A DNA stretch of 27,805 nt from Christensenellaceae bacterium (GCA_948482865.1 CAOMHR010000004.1:1-27805), one strand, 5' to 3'. Counted from the stretch's first letter, positions 14,398-23,979 are shown. The notes: generated from the sequence alone by a model not told the origin. A program made the numbers and translations.

Positions 14398-15732
14398 TCA
14401 TGCGCGGTAATATCCGCAGTTGAACAGCCACTGGTCTTCTTCGCTTGACTTATAGCCGTGCGCCTCTGCCCAGCCCCTGCCGTCCATAAAATAACGTTGC
14501 GCAACCGCATAGTTTTGTAAAAACAACCTGATTTCCTCAGTTACGGGATAGCACCCGTCCTTATTGGTATTGTCGGCATAGGTGGCAACAAACAAGTCAT
14601 AGTTGTATCCGTTGAGATATTTCGTAGAAACCAGTCCGTCCATAAAACCGCTTCCGGAATCAGTCTGGATTAGTATGCTGTCCTTGTTTATTTTTGCCCA
14701 AAGCACTTCGCCGAAATTTTCGCCGTCCCAGACATGCCAAAGCCCGTCTTCTTCATTGAACTTATATGCCGAACCGAGCAAGTACTTATTCGTATCTGCA
14801 TACCGCCACTTTTTGCCGGTCTGGTTCCAGTCGGGAATCTGCTCCTTTCGGGCGTCAAAATCTTCTTTTACGCTTACGGTTACGCTGTCGTCCTTATTTT
14901 CGTCCGCCTTGCCCTGATAACTTACGTAAAAATCTATATTGAACGGATAACTTACGTTTGAAATGCGGCTGTTGAACCTTATAAGGTATCTGAACACGTT
15001 GCCCTGACCGATTCCCTGACCTATTTCGTCCTTTCTCAGCTGAACGTCGTATTTGAAATTTTTTGTATAACTCGCGCTTACCCCGCCCGTATCGAGAACG
15101 GTAAACGAGTCTTCTTTAAAAAATTGTCTTGAACCGAAGTAAACGTTGGCTATGGGGTTTATCTCGTTTGCGGTTATATCTACAATCGACTCTATTGAGT
15201 ACTTACCTTCCCTGACGGGCGCGTACAGGAACAAGAGACCGTTTTTTGCCTGCTCGGCATTTGTGAAAGTCGCCCTGTAGTAACCTGTTGTTTTAAGTTC
15301 GTACTCTTTGTAAGCAATGCCCTTGCCCGTTACGGAAGATAAGCGGTGTACTTCGATTTCCACTTCGGGATTGTCGTTTGTGGCGTAATAGATGTTAGGA
15401 TTGTATGTGTAAGCCGTATCCAGCCCCAAAAGGGTAACGCGGTAATCGCCGTTGAGCTCAGCCGCTTCGGCAACGCCGTTTTCATTGAACTTTGCAACCG
15501 TTTTGCCCGTTCCGTCATACCACTGCGCCGAAACGTCGTTTTCGGGAATATACTGTTTTCCGTCGTAGACGAGAGTTACCTTAAACTTACATTCAAGCTT
15601 GGGCGGATTTTTTTCGTCGTCGCTGCCCGTTCCGTCGCCCGTAGAAGCGGGGGGCTTTGAATAGGTTCCGCAACCCGCCAGAAGCATTAACGAAGCAATT
15701 GCCGCCGCCGTTAAAGCTATAAATTTTTTCAA
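14398..15732 (-). CDS. Lipoprotein at the end of the MoxR/VWA operon
   Basis: A 444-residue lipoprotein with lipobox LAGC and lipidated Cys21, then a Gly/Ser/Pro linker (SKPPASTGDGTGSDDEKNPP). A beta-rich domain (about 48-130, FKVTLVYDGKQYIPENDVSAQWYDGTGK) resembles collagen-adhesin-B or Ig-like folds. The remainder (about 130-444) I do not recognise; it ends with an aromatic, Trp/Tyr-rich segment (YFMDGRGWAEAHGYKSSEED). Its start codon overlaps the stop of the VWA gene by four bases (ATGA), which means translational coupling, so it is functionally tied to that operon. It may be the substrate or outer-face partner of the VWA proteins. Confidence 0.8.
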   Translation of the reverse strand: MKKFIALTAAAIASLMLLAGCGTYSKPPASTGDGTGSDDEKNPPKLECKFKVTLVYDGKQYIPENDVSAQWYDGTGKTVAKFNENGVAEAAELNGDYRVTLLGLDTAYTYNPNIYYATNDNPEVEIEVHRLSSVTGKGIAYKEYELKTTGYYRATFTNAEQAKNGLLFLYAPVREGKYSIESIVDITANEINPIANVYFGSRQFFKEDSFTVLDTGGVSASYTKNFKYDVQLRKDEIGQGIGQGNVFRYLIRFNSRISNVSYPFNIDFYVSYQGKADENKDDSVTVSVKEDFDARKEQIPDWNQTGKKWRYADTNKYLLGSAYKFNEEDGLWHVWDGENFGEVLWAKINKDSILIQTDSGSGFMDGLVSTKYLNGYNYDLFVATYADNTNKDGCYPVTEEIRLFLQNYAVAQRYFMDGRGWAEAHGYKSSEEDQWLFNCGYYRA

Positions 15733-18476
15733 GGCTTGCCACCCCCTTTCTTTTTAACTGTAAAGAAACTTTTTACGTCAACCCATTTAAGTTTTCTTAC
15801 GATAATGTCTGCCACCCACAGCGCAGCCGCGATTATCAGAAGCGGTGCGGCAAGTTGTAAGGTGAACAAAGTTACGTCGTTGGGGTCGTTTTCTATCTTC
15901 AACTTTCCGTCCGTGCTGACTTTTCCGTTGCGACCGACCATCTTATACAGAACGGACGTGTCGTACGTCTGGAAAGAATCGTATTCGGAAAGGTATGCAA
16001 GATTGAAACTTGCGTCCGCAGAGTAACTGTTTCCGCCGTAGGAATAGGTAAGAGTTACATTATACCTGCCCGCCGCAGGGAGCGCCAAATCGTAGCCGTA
16101 GCAGGTTGTTTTGTATACAAGCTGCGCGGGTTCGAGTTCGGTACCGTCCGGCAACGTAACCGAAACGGTTGCTTCCGCGCCGTTCATTATTTCAGGCGGG
16201 GTCAATACGAAAGACGCGTATTTGCCCTGTATGTTTGTTTCAACAGTAAAGGGCGCGTCGCTCTTATTTTCGGGTATGGAAGTACTTAATACGTTGCCAA
16301 AAAATGTGTTGTCGAAATAGCCCGAGTTATGTCCGCCGCTCTGGACGGTTATGCTGTCGCCTAAACGGTAACCCGTATACGACGCCACTTTGCCGTTGCC
16401 GTATCGCCAATACGTATACAGCGGGGCGGCTATCGGCGTGTCGCTGTTGGCGACTTTATAATCCACCGTCAAAACGTTTGTCGCGCTTGCCTTGGCTTTG
16501 CCGTAAATGTAGCCGGGAATAAAATACTTTGACTCGGGGTCGAATCCCGAAACGCTGTCGTCGTAACGTCTTGTAAAGTTTATAAACGTGTTTTCTTCCA
16601 CTTTAGTGCCGGTTGTGGAGTTATCCATTTCGGCGAACAGAATGTCTTTTAAATTTTCAACGTCGTTATGCGCTTCGTAGGGTTTGCCGTTGTTGCCGCC
16701 GCCCACGTCCGCAATATCGATAAGAAGTTGCTTTGCAGCTTCGGCTTCCGTTCCCTTATCCGAACCGCGTCCCACGTCCAATACGGAAGTTATTATTCCG
16801 TCGTTTCTCAAATCGGTGGTTATCTGAACGGGATCGTCGGGGTCGTCGGTGTAGTTAAGACCGTCGGTAATAAGCATTATCTGCCTGTTTCCGAAAGCCG
16901 TTAAACTGGTCATCAAACGGTACGCTTCCCTTAGTCCCGCGCCGATAACAGTTCCCTGACTGGGCTGTAAATTTTCAATTACGTCCAAAGCCCTTTCCCT
17001 GCCCGTCTGACCGCTTAACTGGTCGTACACGCTGCCCACGCGCATAGGCGCAAGCAACAGCCTTACGTTTGAATCGAATGCGACAAGGCACAGATAATCG
17101 TTGTCGTTTAAAGTTCCCACGAGATGCGCGGAAGCGGCTTTTGCGATAGTCAGTTTGTACAGAAGTTCCATACTGCGCGAATCGTCTATTACTATCGTGA
17201 ACAGTTTGGGGTCTGCGTCGACGTTGCCGAATTTTACGGGCAACATATCTGCAAAATCGTTTAAAACCTGCTGTTGTACTTCGTCGCCCGAAACGCCGGC
17301 GTTCTGGATATTTGTATCGCCTACGGTAACAAGACTTTTACCGAACAGCGAAACGGCAATATCGAGATTGGTTATAAACGCGGTGGCGTTTTCCGCAACG
17401 GAAATATCTGCGTTTGAGATATAAATTTCGTCGTAAGAGCAAAGGTCTTCAACCGAATAAGGGACGTCTGTCGTTTTATTTAAATCGTAAATATCGATAT
17501 GCGATTTCTGACCGAAAAGTTTTTCCGCCGCCTGAACATCGCCGCTGTCGCCCGTGATAAACAGAACGTCCAGCGAGTCTGTCACCGTCTGCACAAAGGT
17601 GTAAACGTTGTTTATATCAGAGCCGTCCCTTTCCGCTTCGACATGCAACTTATACTCGAACGCACCCGCCGCGGACGTATCGAGAGCAAAAGTTACGGTG
17701 TTGTAACCGCCCGTGAAAGTTTCGTTTTTCACTGAAACGGTTTCGCCGTCTTTGAAAAGGGTCACTTTGCCGTTCACCGTACGGTTGCTCTGAATTATAC
17801 AGGATACGCTTTCTTCTTTGCCGACAAACGCGCCTGCGGTAAATTCCGCGCTTGTAATCTGCACCTCGTAACTGTCCGCGTTTATGTTGTCGTCAAGGTA
17901 AATTGCGTCCAACGTTATATCTTTCAGCGCGAGAGAGTTTGCCGTACGCGTCAGCGTATCCGCGTCGCGCAAATCCGAATCGCGCCCGTCGGAAATGAGT
18001 ACTATATGCTTTATAACGCCTTCGTTGAAAAGGTTGCCCGTGTACTCAAGAGCGTCCGATATGTTTGTTTCGCTGTCGTCAACGTTTGCGTTTTTAACGC
18101 TTGAAAATCTGCCGCCGAGCGAAGTTAAAAGTCTGTAATCTTTGCCGAAGCACACCACGCCCATTTTCGAGTTTCTGGGCAGGTTTTTGCCGAGAGCTTT
18201 TATATAGCCGTCAACCGCGTCAAGGTTTTTGTTTGCCGAGTGCGAAACGTCCGCAACCACGTACACGTTTGTTTCCGTAACAGTGACCTGAATATAAGTT
18301 CCGGCAACCGCAAAAGCGATTATAAGCGCCATAAAGATATGTATGACCATTGAAGCTATATTGTGACCGTTGCGGTTATCCGCACGGACTACAACAGCGA
18401 ACGGAACTATGAACACCGCCAGAAGCGGAATGGCTATAAGCAACAGCCAGGGGTTAGCGAAGTTGATACTGCTCAT
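15729..18476 (-). CDS. Membrane protein with two VWA domains and a GATase-like segment
   Basis: About 915 residues from the ATG at 18476. An earlier in-frame ATG (18503) is less likely, because the chosen one begins SSINFANPWLLLIAIP, a typical BatA-type N-terminus, and follows a G-rich ribosome binding site. Helices lie at about 9-30 and 41-62. The first VWA domain (about 70-240) has a degenerate metal site DVSHS (76-80). A segment at about 300-420 (LDVLFITGDSG) resembles the glutamine-amidotransferase-like fold of YegL/DUF4159-type proteins. The second VWA domain (about 424-620) has an intact MIDAS DDSRS (431-435). A beta-rich region and a C-terminal helix (LLIIAAALWVADIIVRKLKW) follow. It overlaps the upstream gene by 23 bases. 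It is probably a surface-facing component of a MoxR-dependent complex. Confidence 0.85.
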   Translation of the reverse strand: MSSINFANPWLLLIAIPLLAVFIVPFAVVVRADNRNGHNIASMVIHIFMALIIAFAVAGTYIQVTVTETNVYVVADVSHSANKNLDAVDGYIKALGKNLPRNSKMGVVCFGKDYRLLTSLGGRFSSVKNANVDDSETNISDALEYTGNLFNEGVIKHIVLISDGRDSDLRDADTLTRTANSLALKDITLDAIYLDDNINADSYEVQITSAEFTAGAFVGKEESVSCIIQSNRTVNGKVTLFKDGETVSVKNETFTGGYNTVTFALDTSAAGAFEYKLHVEAERDGSDINNVYTFVQTVTDSLDVLFITGDSGDVQAAEKLFGQKSHIDIYDLNKTTDVPYSVEDLCSYDEIYISNADISVAENATAFITNLDIAVSLFGKSLVTVGDTNIQNAGVSGDEVQQQVLNDFADMLPVKFGNVDADPKLFTIVIDDSRSMELLYKLTIAKAASAHLVGTLNDNDYLCLVAFDSNVRLLLAPMRVGSVYDQLSGQTGRERALDVIENLQPSQGTVIGAGLREAYRLMTSLTAFGNRQIMLITDGLNYTDDPDDPVQITTDLRNDGIITSVLDVGRGSDKGTEAEAAKQLLIDIADVGGGNNGKPYEAHNDVENLKDILFAEMDNSTTGTKVEENTFINFTRRYDDSVSGFDPESKYFIPGYIYGKAKASATNVLTVDYKVANSDTPIAAPLYTYWRYGNGKVASYTGYRLGDSITVQSGGHNSGYFDNTFFGNVLSTSIPENKSDAPFTVETNIQGKYASFVLTPPEIMNGAEATVSVTLPDGTELEPAQLVYKTTCYGYDLALPAAGRYNVTLTYSYGGNSYSADASFNLAYLSEYDSFQTYDTSVLYKMVGRNGKVSTDGKLKIENDPNDVTLFTLQLAAPLLIIAAALWVADIIVRKLKWVDVKSFFTVKKKGGGKP

Positions 18477-20298
18477 AACAATACACCCCCCAGTCGGCGG
18501 CAACCAGAACCGCCAATATTATGAACCACATCCAGACCTGGCTGAACGTGCCGTCACGTTTTTGCGCGCTTGCTTCGCCCGTTATTTTAAGCGAAGTTTC
18601 CTGCACGGTGGTAAATCTTTCTTCTTCGGGGAACGCCGAATAAATATTGTAAACTTTTTCTGTACCGCCCGACCTTACGGTTATGGTATATACTCCCACT
18701 TCCGTAAGACGGAGACCGTCTATGTACGATACCGACCCCGAAGGAGAGTTTACCGTTACGCTGCCGCCTTTATCTGCGTGTACCGTCAGCATTTCGCCGC
18801 AGTCGTAAGCAGTTTTATCCAGCACGTTGGGGAAGGTATAGTTCAAAAGGTTATTCATAACTATTAAAAAGTTAGCCATCATTGCAGTGTTAGTATCGTG
18901 GATATCGAAAGCAAACACCGTTTCGCTGTTTTCGTAAGAATTGGTTCCCGTAAACACAACGGGCGTTCCTTCGCAGGTCATAAGGGTGGTAAAATTGCGG
19001 TACGTTCCGCACTTTATATATTTCGCTATTACCGCGTTGTCGGACGGAATGGTTCCCTTCAACATATCCCTGACGAATGTCAGGGTCGATTTTGAATAGA
19101 CCAGTTCGCCGCCGCCGTTCATCTCTTCCAGACTCTGCACGCTGAACCCTGTTTTTTCAAGAGTCTTTTGCGGGTTTACAAACCACACCGCGCCGTCGGA
19201 AGGTAAAACCTGCGGGTCGAAAGTGTCAAAGACGTACAAGTCGTAACTTTCGGTCACGGCGGCGTATTTTTCCGCTTCAACCACGCTCACCTGCGAATTG
19301 GGGTTTGACGCAAGCATTTGCATCAAGATATAGCTACCCAGTTTGTTGCCGCTGACAAGAAGTACCGAAAACGAATTCTCGTATTCTTCGTTGAACACCG
19401 TAATCTCATTATCCAGCGCCAGCGCGTCGCCGTTAGTTATAACTACCTTTGCCGACTTCAAAGAATTTTGTTCAATCTCGCTGAAACTGAATTCTGTGAG
19501 TTCGAGCTTGTTGTTAACTTCTACGTTTATACTTTCGGTAGCTTCTTCCTGTCCGTCGATATAAAGTTCGAGAGTGAGCGAAGCCGCGCTTTCGTAAGAA
19601 ATCACTTTACCGCCTACGGTCAGCTTACCTTCCGAAACGTCGAAATTCACGTCCGCCAGCGCATAATTGTCTTCACCCGAAGATACGTTTACGACCTGTA
19701 TATTTTCCGTCTCTGCGTAATCCTTATCGGTCACCAGATATACTTTAAGCGCGGGGTTCTCATTGAAATATTCCTGAGCCTGCGCAAGCGCCGCGGTAAC
19801 GCCGTTTGCCGAACAGGACGGTTTAAGTCCGTTTAAAAGCTCTTTTGCCTGCCCCTTGTCTTCAATGTTTTTATACACTACCGAAGTTGCATCCCCCACG
19901 AAAACCAGCGTGTAAGTACAGCCTTCGGCGCTGTCCGAAATTACCTTTTCGATATTCTTTTTGCCCAAATCAAAACGGGTAGAGCCTTCCTGTTGAATGC
20001 TCATACTGCCGGAACCGTCAAGTATAAAGCAGTAATCGTGCGCCGCACCGCGCACCGCAAACGCAGGGTTTGCAAGAGCCACGGAAATGAACAGCACAAC
20101 CAGTATCTGAAGTATAAGGCTTATAATTCCCGCAATTTTGTTTATGGGGTTTCTTCTTTTTAAAAACTTTTCGCTCAGTTGCCAGAGATAAGTCGAAGCA
20201 ATGGTTTGTTCGGTATACTTGTTTTTGATTACATAGATAAGTACGAGTACGGGAATTGCCAAAAGCGCCAGAAGCCCCAAAGGATTTAAAAGACTCAT
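18454..20298 (-). CDS. BatA-like VWA membrane protein
   Basis: A 614-residue protein with the BatA N-terminal layout: helix at 6-24 (NPLGLLALLAIPVLVLIYVI), a Lys/Arg-rich loop with FLKRRNP, and a helix at about 57-77. A VWA domain follows with MIDAS DGSGSM (94-99). The middle is beta-rich, with a Rossmann-like segment (about 310-400, FSVLLVSGNKLGSYILMQML). A C-terminal helix (about 590-606, WMWFIILAVLVAADWGVY) anchors the end. In Bat/MoxR loci such proteins sit in the membrane with VWA domains binding partners under control of the AAA+ ATPase. Its start overlaps the stop of the DUF58 gene by four bases (ATGA). Confidence 0.87.
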   Translation of the reverse strand: MSLLNPLGLLALLAIPVLVLIYVIKNKYTEQTIASTYLWQLSEKFLKRRNPINKIAGIISLILQILVVLFISVALANPAFAVRGAAHDYCFILDGSGSMSIQQEGSTRFDLGKKNIEKVISDSAEGCTYTLVFVGDATSVVYKNIEDKGQAKELLNGLKPSCSANGVTAALAQAQEYFNENPALKVYLVTDKDYAETENIQVVNVSSGEDNYALADVNFDVSEGKLTVGGKVISYESAASLTLELYIDGQEEATESINVEVNNKLELTEFSFSEIEQNSLKSAKVVITNGDALALDNEITVFNEEYENSFSVLLVSGNKLGSYILMQMLASNPNSQVSVVEAEKYAAVTESYDLYVFDTFDPQVLPSDGAVWFVNPQKTLEKTGFSVQSLEEMNGGGELVYSKSTLTFVRDMLKGTIPSDNAVIAKYIKCGTYRNFTTLMTCEGTPVVFTGTNSYENSETVFAFDIHDTNTAMMANFLIVMNNLLNYTFPNVLDKTAYDCGEMLTVHADKGGSVTVNSPSGSVSYIDGLRLTEVGVYTITVRSGGTEKVYNIYSAFPEEERFTTVQETSLKITGEASAQKRDGTFSQVWMWFIILAVLVAADWGVYCYEQYQLR

Positions 20299-21179
20299 TT
20301 AAGCACCCCCATATTCACCAGTTTATCAAAGAAAATTTTGTAAACAGAATCTTCCGCAGAAACAAGCATATATTCCGCCCCGCGCGACGCGCAGAAATTG
20401 CGTATTCTGCCTGTCGCGTATTCAAGCGCGCGTTTGTAAGCGTTGACTATTTCTTTATTGATGTTTTTGCGGTAAAACTTGGACGACTGTTCCGAATCGA
20501 AAAAGTGCATTTTACCGCGAACCTGCGGGTTCAACTCTTCTTTTGAAAGAATCTGGATACACAGAATATCCCTTTTTTTGCTTGCGAGATAGTCTATGGC
20601 ATCTTCGTAATTGTTGTCCGTCAGAAAGTCTGAAATGAGAACGGACAGCCCGTCGCCGTAACCAACCGAAGAAGGCAACAACGCGTCGCTGAAACGGCTA
20701 TCTCCGTCAAAATCAATATCGTTGAGTTTATCTATTTCGGAAATGAACGCATCCTTGCCCAAAAGGTTGGTAATTACGTTTTCTATATTTCCGTCGCGCA
20801 CGGCGTGAACCGAAACCTTATCCATTTCGTTTATGGAAAGATAGGCGATTGCCGCGGCAATCCTTAACGCCTGCACGTGTTTTTTGCCTGTGCCGAAAGC
20901 CATTGAACGGCTTGCGTCGATATAAATGCGGTTGTGCATCTGACGCTCGTCAAGGAAAAGTTTTAAATACAGTTTGTCAAAGCGGGCGTAAGCGTTCCAG
21001 TCTATTTTGGTTATATCGTCGCCAGCGGTATAGTCGCGGTAGTCTGAAAATTCGCACGAAGAACCGTAGGTCTTTGCTCTGTGATTGCCGCCGAAAAGAC
21101 CCGCTACGTTATTTTTTATTAGCATTTGCAACCTTTCAACCTGTTGCAAAAATTCTTCGTTGATAGCGAAATTTTTCAT
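20295..21179 (-). CDS. DUF58 domain protein
   Basis: A 294-residue soluble protein of the DUF58 family, recognised by GSSCEFSDYRDYTAGDDITKIDW (about 39-61), AR.DKL..K.F.DER, and the VWA-like metal site DASRSM (88-93). DUF58 proteins almost always occur beside MoxR ATPases and VWA proteins, as here, and are thought to be adaptors. The family often has N-terminal helices; this one is short and lacks them. The gene begins three bases after the MoxR gene and overlaps the next by four. Confidence 0.9.
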   Translation of the reverse strand: MKNFAINEEFLQQVERLQMLIKNNVAGLFGGNHRAKTYGSSCEFSDYRDYTAGDDITKIDWNAYARFDKLYLKLFLDERQMHNRIYIDASRSMAFGTGKKHVQALRIAAAIAYLSINEMDKVSVHAVRDGNIENVITNLLGKDAFISEIDKLNDIDFDGDSRFSDALLPSSVGYGDGLSVLISDFLTDNNYEDAIDYLASKKRDILCIQILSKEELNPQVRGKMHFFDSEQSSKFYRKNINKEIVNAYKRALEYATGRIRNFCASRGAEYMLVSAEDSVYKIFFDKLVNMGVLK

Positions 21180-21182
21180 AAA

Positions 21183-22193
21183 TTACTTTGAAAGTTTTTT
21201 GTTTTCTTCTATAAGAATTTTAATTACGTCGTCCACGCCCAGTTTGTCGTTTACCGCGTTGTAGTTGATTTTTATCCTGTGCCTTAAAACGGCAGCGGCA
21301 AGCGCGTCGATATCTTCGTATGCCACGTTGTAATTGCCGTTCATCAGCGCGCGCACTTTTGCGCTTGTTACGAGAGCCTGCGCCGCACGGGGAGACGCTC
21401 CGCATTTGATGTATTTTTTAGCCGCCGCGCACGAACTTTCAAGTTCGGGATGGGTGTTGGAAATCAGGTTGACCGCGTACTCCATTACGCCGTCGATTAC
21501 GGGAACGGTCTTTGCAAGTTCACGCATTTCCAGAATCGCTTTTCCGTCCACTACCGCCTGCGCGTTTTCGTCAAGGGTAATCTGCGTCATATTTACTATG
21601 TCCACAAGCTCCGCCGCGCTGGGGAACTGCATTACCAGTTTGAACATAAATCTGTCCATCTGCGCTTCGGGCAGGGGGTAGGTTCCGTCCTGCTCTATGG
21701 GGTTTTCGGTAGCAAGTACGAAAAACGGCTCCGCCATTTTGTATACGTCGTTCTGCACGGTTATTTTATGCTCCTGCATAACTTCAAGCATTGCAGACTG
21801 GGTTTTGGGAGTTGCGCGGTTTATTTCGTCCGCAAGCACCAGATTGGCAAAAATAGGTCCTTTCCTGAACACCGTATTCATTTTGCCCGCCGCGTCCTTT
21901 TCGATTACGTTTGTACCCGTAACGTCCGAAGGCATTAAATCGGGCGTAAACTGGATACGCGAAAAGGGCAGGCTGAGCGTTCTGCCGAGCGAGCGCACAA
22001 GTCTTGTTTTGCCTACGCCGGGAACGCCTTCCAGAAGCACGTTGCCGCCCGCAATTATAGCGGTTATCACGTTGTCAACAATTTCTTCCTGTCCTACGAC
22101 GTCCTTACGGATTTCGTTCTTGATTTTTTCAATCGACTGACTGAAAGATTTTACCTTTGCCAAATTACCGTTTTCTACCGTTTTATTTTCCAT
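21183..22193 (-). CDS. MoxR-family AAA+ ATPase
   Basis: A 336-residue ATPase with Walker A GVPGVGKT (56-63), Walker B LVLADE (118-123) followed by INRA, sensor 1 ATEN (161-164), a probable arginine finger R181 (QMDRF), and the C-terminal lid with GASPRAA (sensor 2). Length and motifs are normal for MoxR. These ATPases act as chaperone-like remodelling factors for VWA proteins or their targets. AAGGAAA lies before the start; the gene follows the membrane-protein gene after 11 bases and precedes the DUF58 gene by three, so they form one transcript. Confidence 0.95.
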   Translation of the reverse strand: MENKTVENGNLAKVKSFSQSIEKIKNEIRKDVVGQEEIVDNVITAIIAGGNVLLEGVPGVGKTRLVRSLGRTLSLPFSRIQFTPDLMPSDVTGTNVIEKDAAGKMNTVFRKGPIFANLVLADEINRATPKTQSAMLEVMQEHKITVQNDVYKMAEPFFVLATENPIEQDGTYPLPEAQMDRFMFKLVMQFPSAAELVDIVNMTQITLDENAQAVVDGKAILEMRELAKTVPVIDGVMEYAVNLISNTHPELESSCAAAKKYIKCGASPRAAQALVTSAKVRALMNGNYNVAYEDIDALAAAVLRHRIKINYNAVNDKLGVDDVIKILIEENKKLSK

Positions 22194-22204
22194 TTTATAT
22201 TTCC

Positions 22205-23752
22205 TTAATTATTTTTATCTTCTTGCCCGTCATCTTTATCTTCGATGCCGCTCATCAGCAAATCAAAATATTTTGTTAAAATATTCGCAACGTCTTCGGG
22301 AATACCGCCTTCGATTATCTGACCCAGCACGCGCGAATAATATTCGTTTATAACTTCGCCGTAGCTTACGTACCCCTTTTCGGGATCGTAAATTATGTCG
22401 TCGCTGCCGTAGTGGATATCGCCCGGTCCCAGTCCGCCGCCCGGCGGTCCTTCTTCGCCGGGGTCTTCGGGTTCTTCCCCGCCGCCGTTGGGTTTTTCAA
22501 CGTCCAGTTTAAGAAGGGGCAGATTTGCGGAAGGATATCCGAACACGGTCGCCAACCGCTCCCTTATATACTCGTCAACAAGGTAATTGTAAGACTGCAG
22601 ATACAGATAAAAGGGAAGTGAATTTGCAAGGGGGTCGAAAGCGTTCAACTGCAACATTCTGTAAACGTATTCGTCGGTGCGCCTTTCCAGTTCGGTAGTT
22701 TCCGCAATTCCCGCCATAAAAGACGAGAACGCGCCCACCAGTCCGTCGTCCGCCTGTACCTGCGATTTTTCCAACAGCTCCGCAAGTCCGTCCTTGTACT
22801 CGTTGAGCCGGTACATAAGCCCTTCTTCCTGCGTAATCTTCTTAAAGTGGTTTAAAAGACTGTCTTCGCCGTTCAACAGATACAACCTGCAAAGATTGTC
22901 TATGTCCGCTTCGAGTTCCGCTGCCCGCGCCTTTACCGCGTCGTATGAATTTACTTTTACAAGTCCCTGAAACGCTTTAACCGACGAAACTACCGTGTCT
23001 GCAAGCGGTTCGTACGCTTCCGAAGTAACAAGCTGCGTACATATGGCGTAATAAGTGCTTTCCGACGCAAGGATTCCGTCCACCGCTCTCACGGTTGCAA
23101 GAAGCACCGTATTAAAAGTAATTTCGGGAACGCCCAGAACAAGTGCGTTGTAAAATCCTTCAAGGGTTTCAACCGTGCTTTGCTTAACTCCTTCGCTGAG
23201 TTCGCAATCGCCGACGTTGTCTATAATTTCTTTGAGCGAGTTTAACTGCCACTGCGTAACGGCGTAAACTTTATCGCTGTCGTCCCCGTCGGGGTATCTG
23301 TCTTTGACCGCCACCGCCGAAACAAACAGCGCGACGGCTACAAACGGTATTAAAATATATTGCCAGAGTTTTTTGAAATCGGGTTTTTTCTTCGGCAGAT
23401 TTTCAAGTTTTGTCTGCGCGTCTTCCCTTTGCAGACAGGCTATGTCTCCGCCGTCCTTTTCAAAGGCGACCATTGTTTCAACCCTTTCGCGCAGCGCGTA
23501 ATCTTTATCCAGCTTGCGCGCGACCTTTAAGTCGTTTAGTCGCATAAAAGGAAAAACTATCCCGAAGCACACTGAAGCAACGCATACCCCTATCAGAGCA
23601 TAATATCCGCCGTGAATGGGAATACCCGCAAGTTTCAGAGCAAGCAATACCGCGCCAACCGCAAACAGCCCTGCCGAAACCCCGCATATTAAACTCTTGA
23701 TTATAGCAAAAACCAGGAATTTCTTTTTAATTTTTTTAAAACTTGCGTCCAT
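22205..23752 (-). CDS. Membrane protein, first gene of the MoxR/VWA operon
   Basis: About 515 residues. Two N-terminal helices (about 14-33 and 38-60 from the chosen start) and a third near 130-148 (ILIPFVAVALFVSAVAV) are followed by an all-helical extracytoplasmic region of about 270 residues, a Gly/Pro/Glu linker (about 415-440) and a helical tail ending in Asp/Lys. It resembles DUF4175-type proteins that accompany MoxR/DUF58 genes, but I cannot assign it firmly. The start is uncertain: ATG at 23752 is preferred, with a TTG 15 bases upstream as the alternative; neither has a strong ribosome binding site. It is the promoter-proximal gene, with a sigma-A-type promoter at 23816-23844. Confidence 0.75.
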   Translation of the reverse strand: MDASFKKIKKKFLVFAIIKSLICGVSAGLFAVGAVLLALKLAGIPIHGGYYALIGVCVASVCFGIVFPFMRLNDLKVARKLDKDYALRERVETMVAFEKDGGDIACLQREDAQTKLENLPKKKPDFKKLWQYILIPFVAVALFVSAVAVKDRYPDGDDSDKVYAVTQWQLNSLKEIIDNVGDCELSEGVKQSTVETLEGFYNALVLGVPEITFNTVLLATVRAVDGILASESTYYAICTQLVTSEAYEPLADTVVSSVKAFQGLVKVNSYDAVKARAAELEADIDNLCRLYLLNGEDSLLNHFKKITQEEGLMYRLNEYKDGLAELLEKSQVQADDGLVGAFSSFMAGIAETTELERRTDEYVYRMLQLNAFDPLANSLPFYLYLQSYNYLVDEYIRERLATVFGYPSANLPLLKLDVEKPNGGGEEPEDPGEEGPPGGGLGPGDIHYGSDDIIYDPEKGYVSYGEVINEYYSRVLGQIIEGGIPEDVANILTKYFDLLMSGIEDKDDGQEDKNN

Positions 23753-23771
23753 CTTCAATCTTGCCAAATTT

Positions 23772-23820
23772 ATACATTAAAAATGAATAAAACCACTATT
23801 AATGTATTTTTATTCATTTT
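23772..23820 (-). repeat. Interleaved inverted repeats in the operon promoter and leader
   Basis: Two inverted repeats are interlaced: AAAATGAATAAAA (23780-23792) with TTTTATTCATTTT (23808-23820), 13 bp perfect, and ATACATTAA (23772-23780) with TTAATGTAT (23799-23807), 9 bp perfect. The order is a-b-a'-b', so both cannot form simple hairpins together. One arm of the 13-bp repeat overlaps the -10 box; the 9-bp repeat lies fully in the transcribed leader. Confidence 0.6.
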
Positions 23821-23844
23821 ATCACACTTTTTACACAATAGCAA
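23816..23844 (-). promoter_or_regulatory. Promoter of the MoxR/VWA operon
   Basis: On the minus strand TTGCTA (23844-23839) and TAAAAT (23821-23816) are separated by exactly 17 bp. The transcript would start near 23809 and have a leader of about 55 bases with the interleaved repeats. Confidence 0.55.
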
Positions 23845-23918
23845 GTGATTTTTATAACTTTTTATTGCATTTTGCACACAAAATGCCGCTATATTTTTAA
23901 AATAATTAAAACCTGCTG

Positions 23919-23962
23919 TAAAAAATAAAAACGCTGTGCGGAAATTCAATTTTCCGCACAGC
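23919..23962 (-). terminator. Terminator of the zinc-ribbon gene
   Basis: GCTGTGCGGAAA (23933-23944) and TTTCCGCACAGC (23951-23962) form a perfect 12-bp stem. On the minus strand it is followed by GTTTTTATTTTTT. It separates the zinc-ribbon gene from the MoxR/VWA operon. Confidence 0.92.
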
Positions 23963-23979
23963 TCAATACGGTTTTATTT

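Noticed and set aside
18477..18503. Upstream ATG as the start of the double-VWA protein
   Set aside because: It would add nine residues (MPPTGGCIV) before the typical BatA-like N-terminus and lengthen the overlap; the ATG at 18476 has a better-placed G-rich ribosome binding site.
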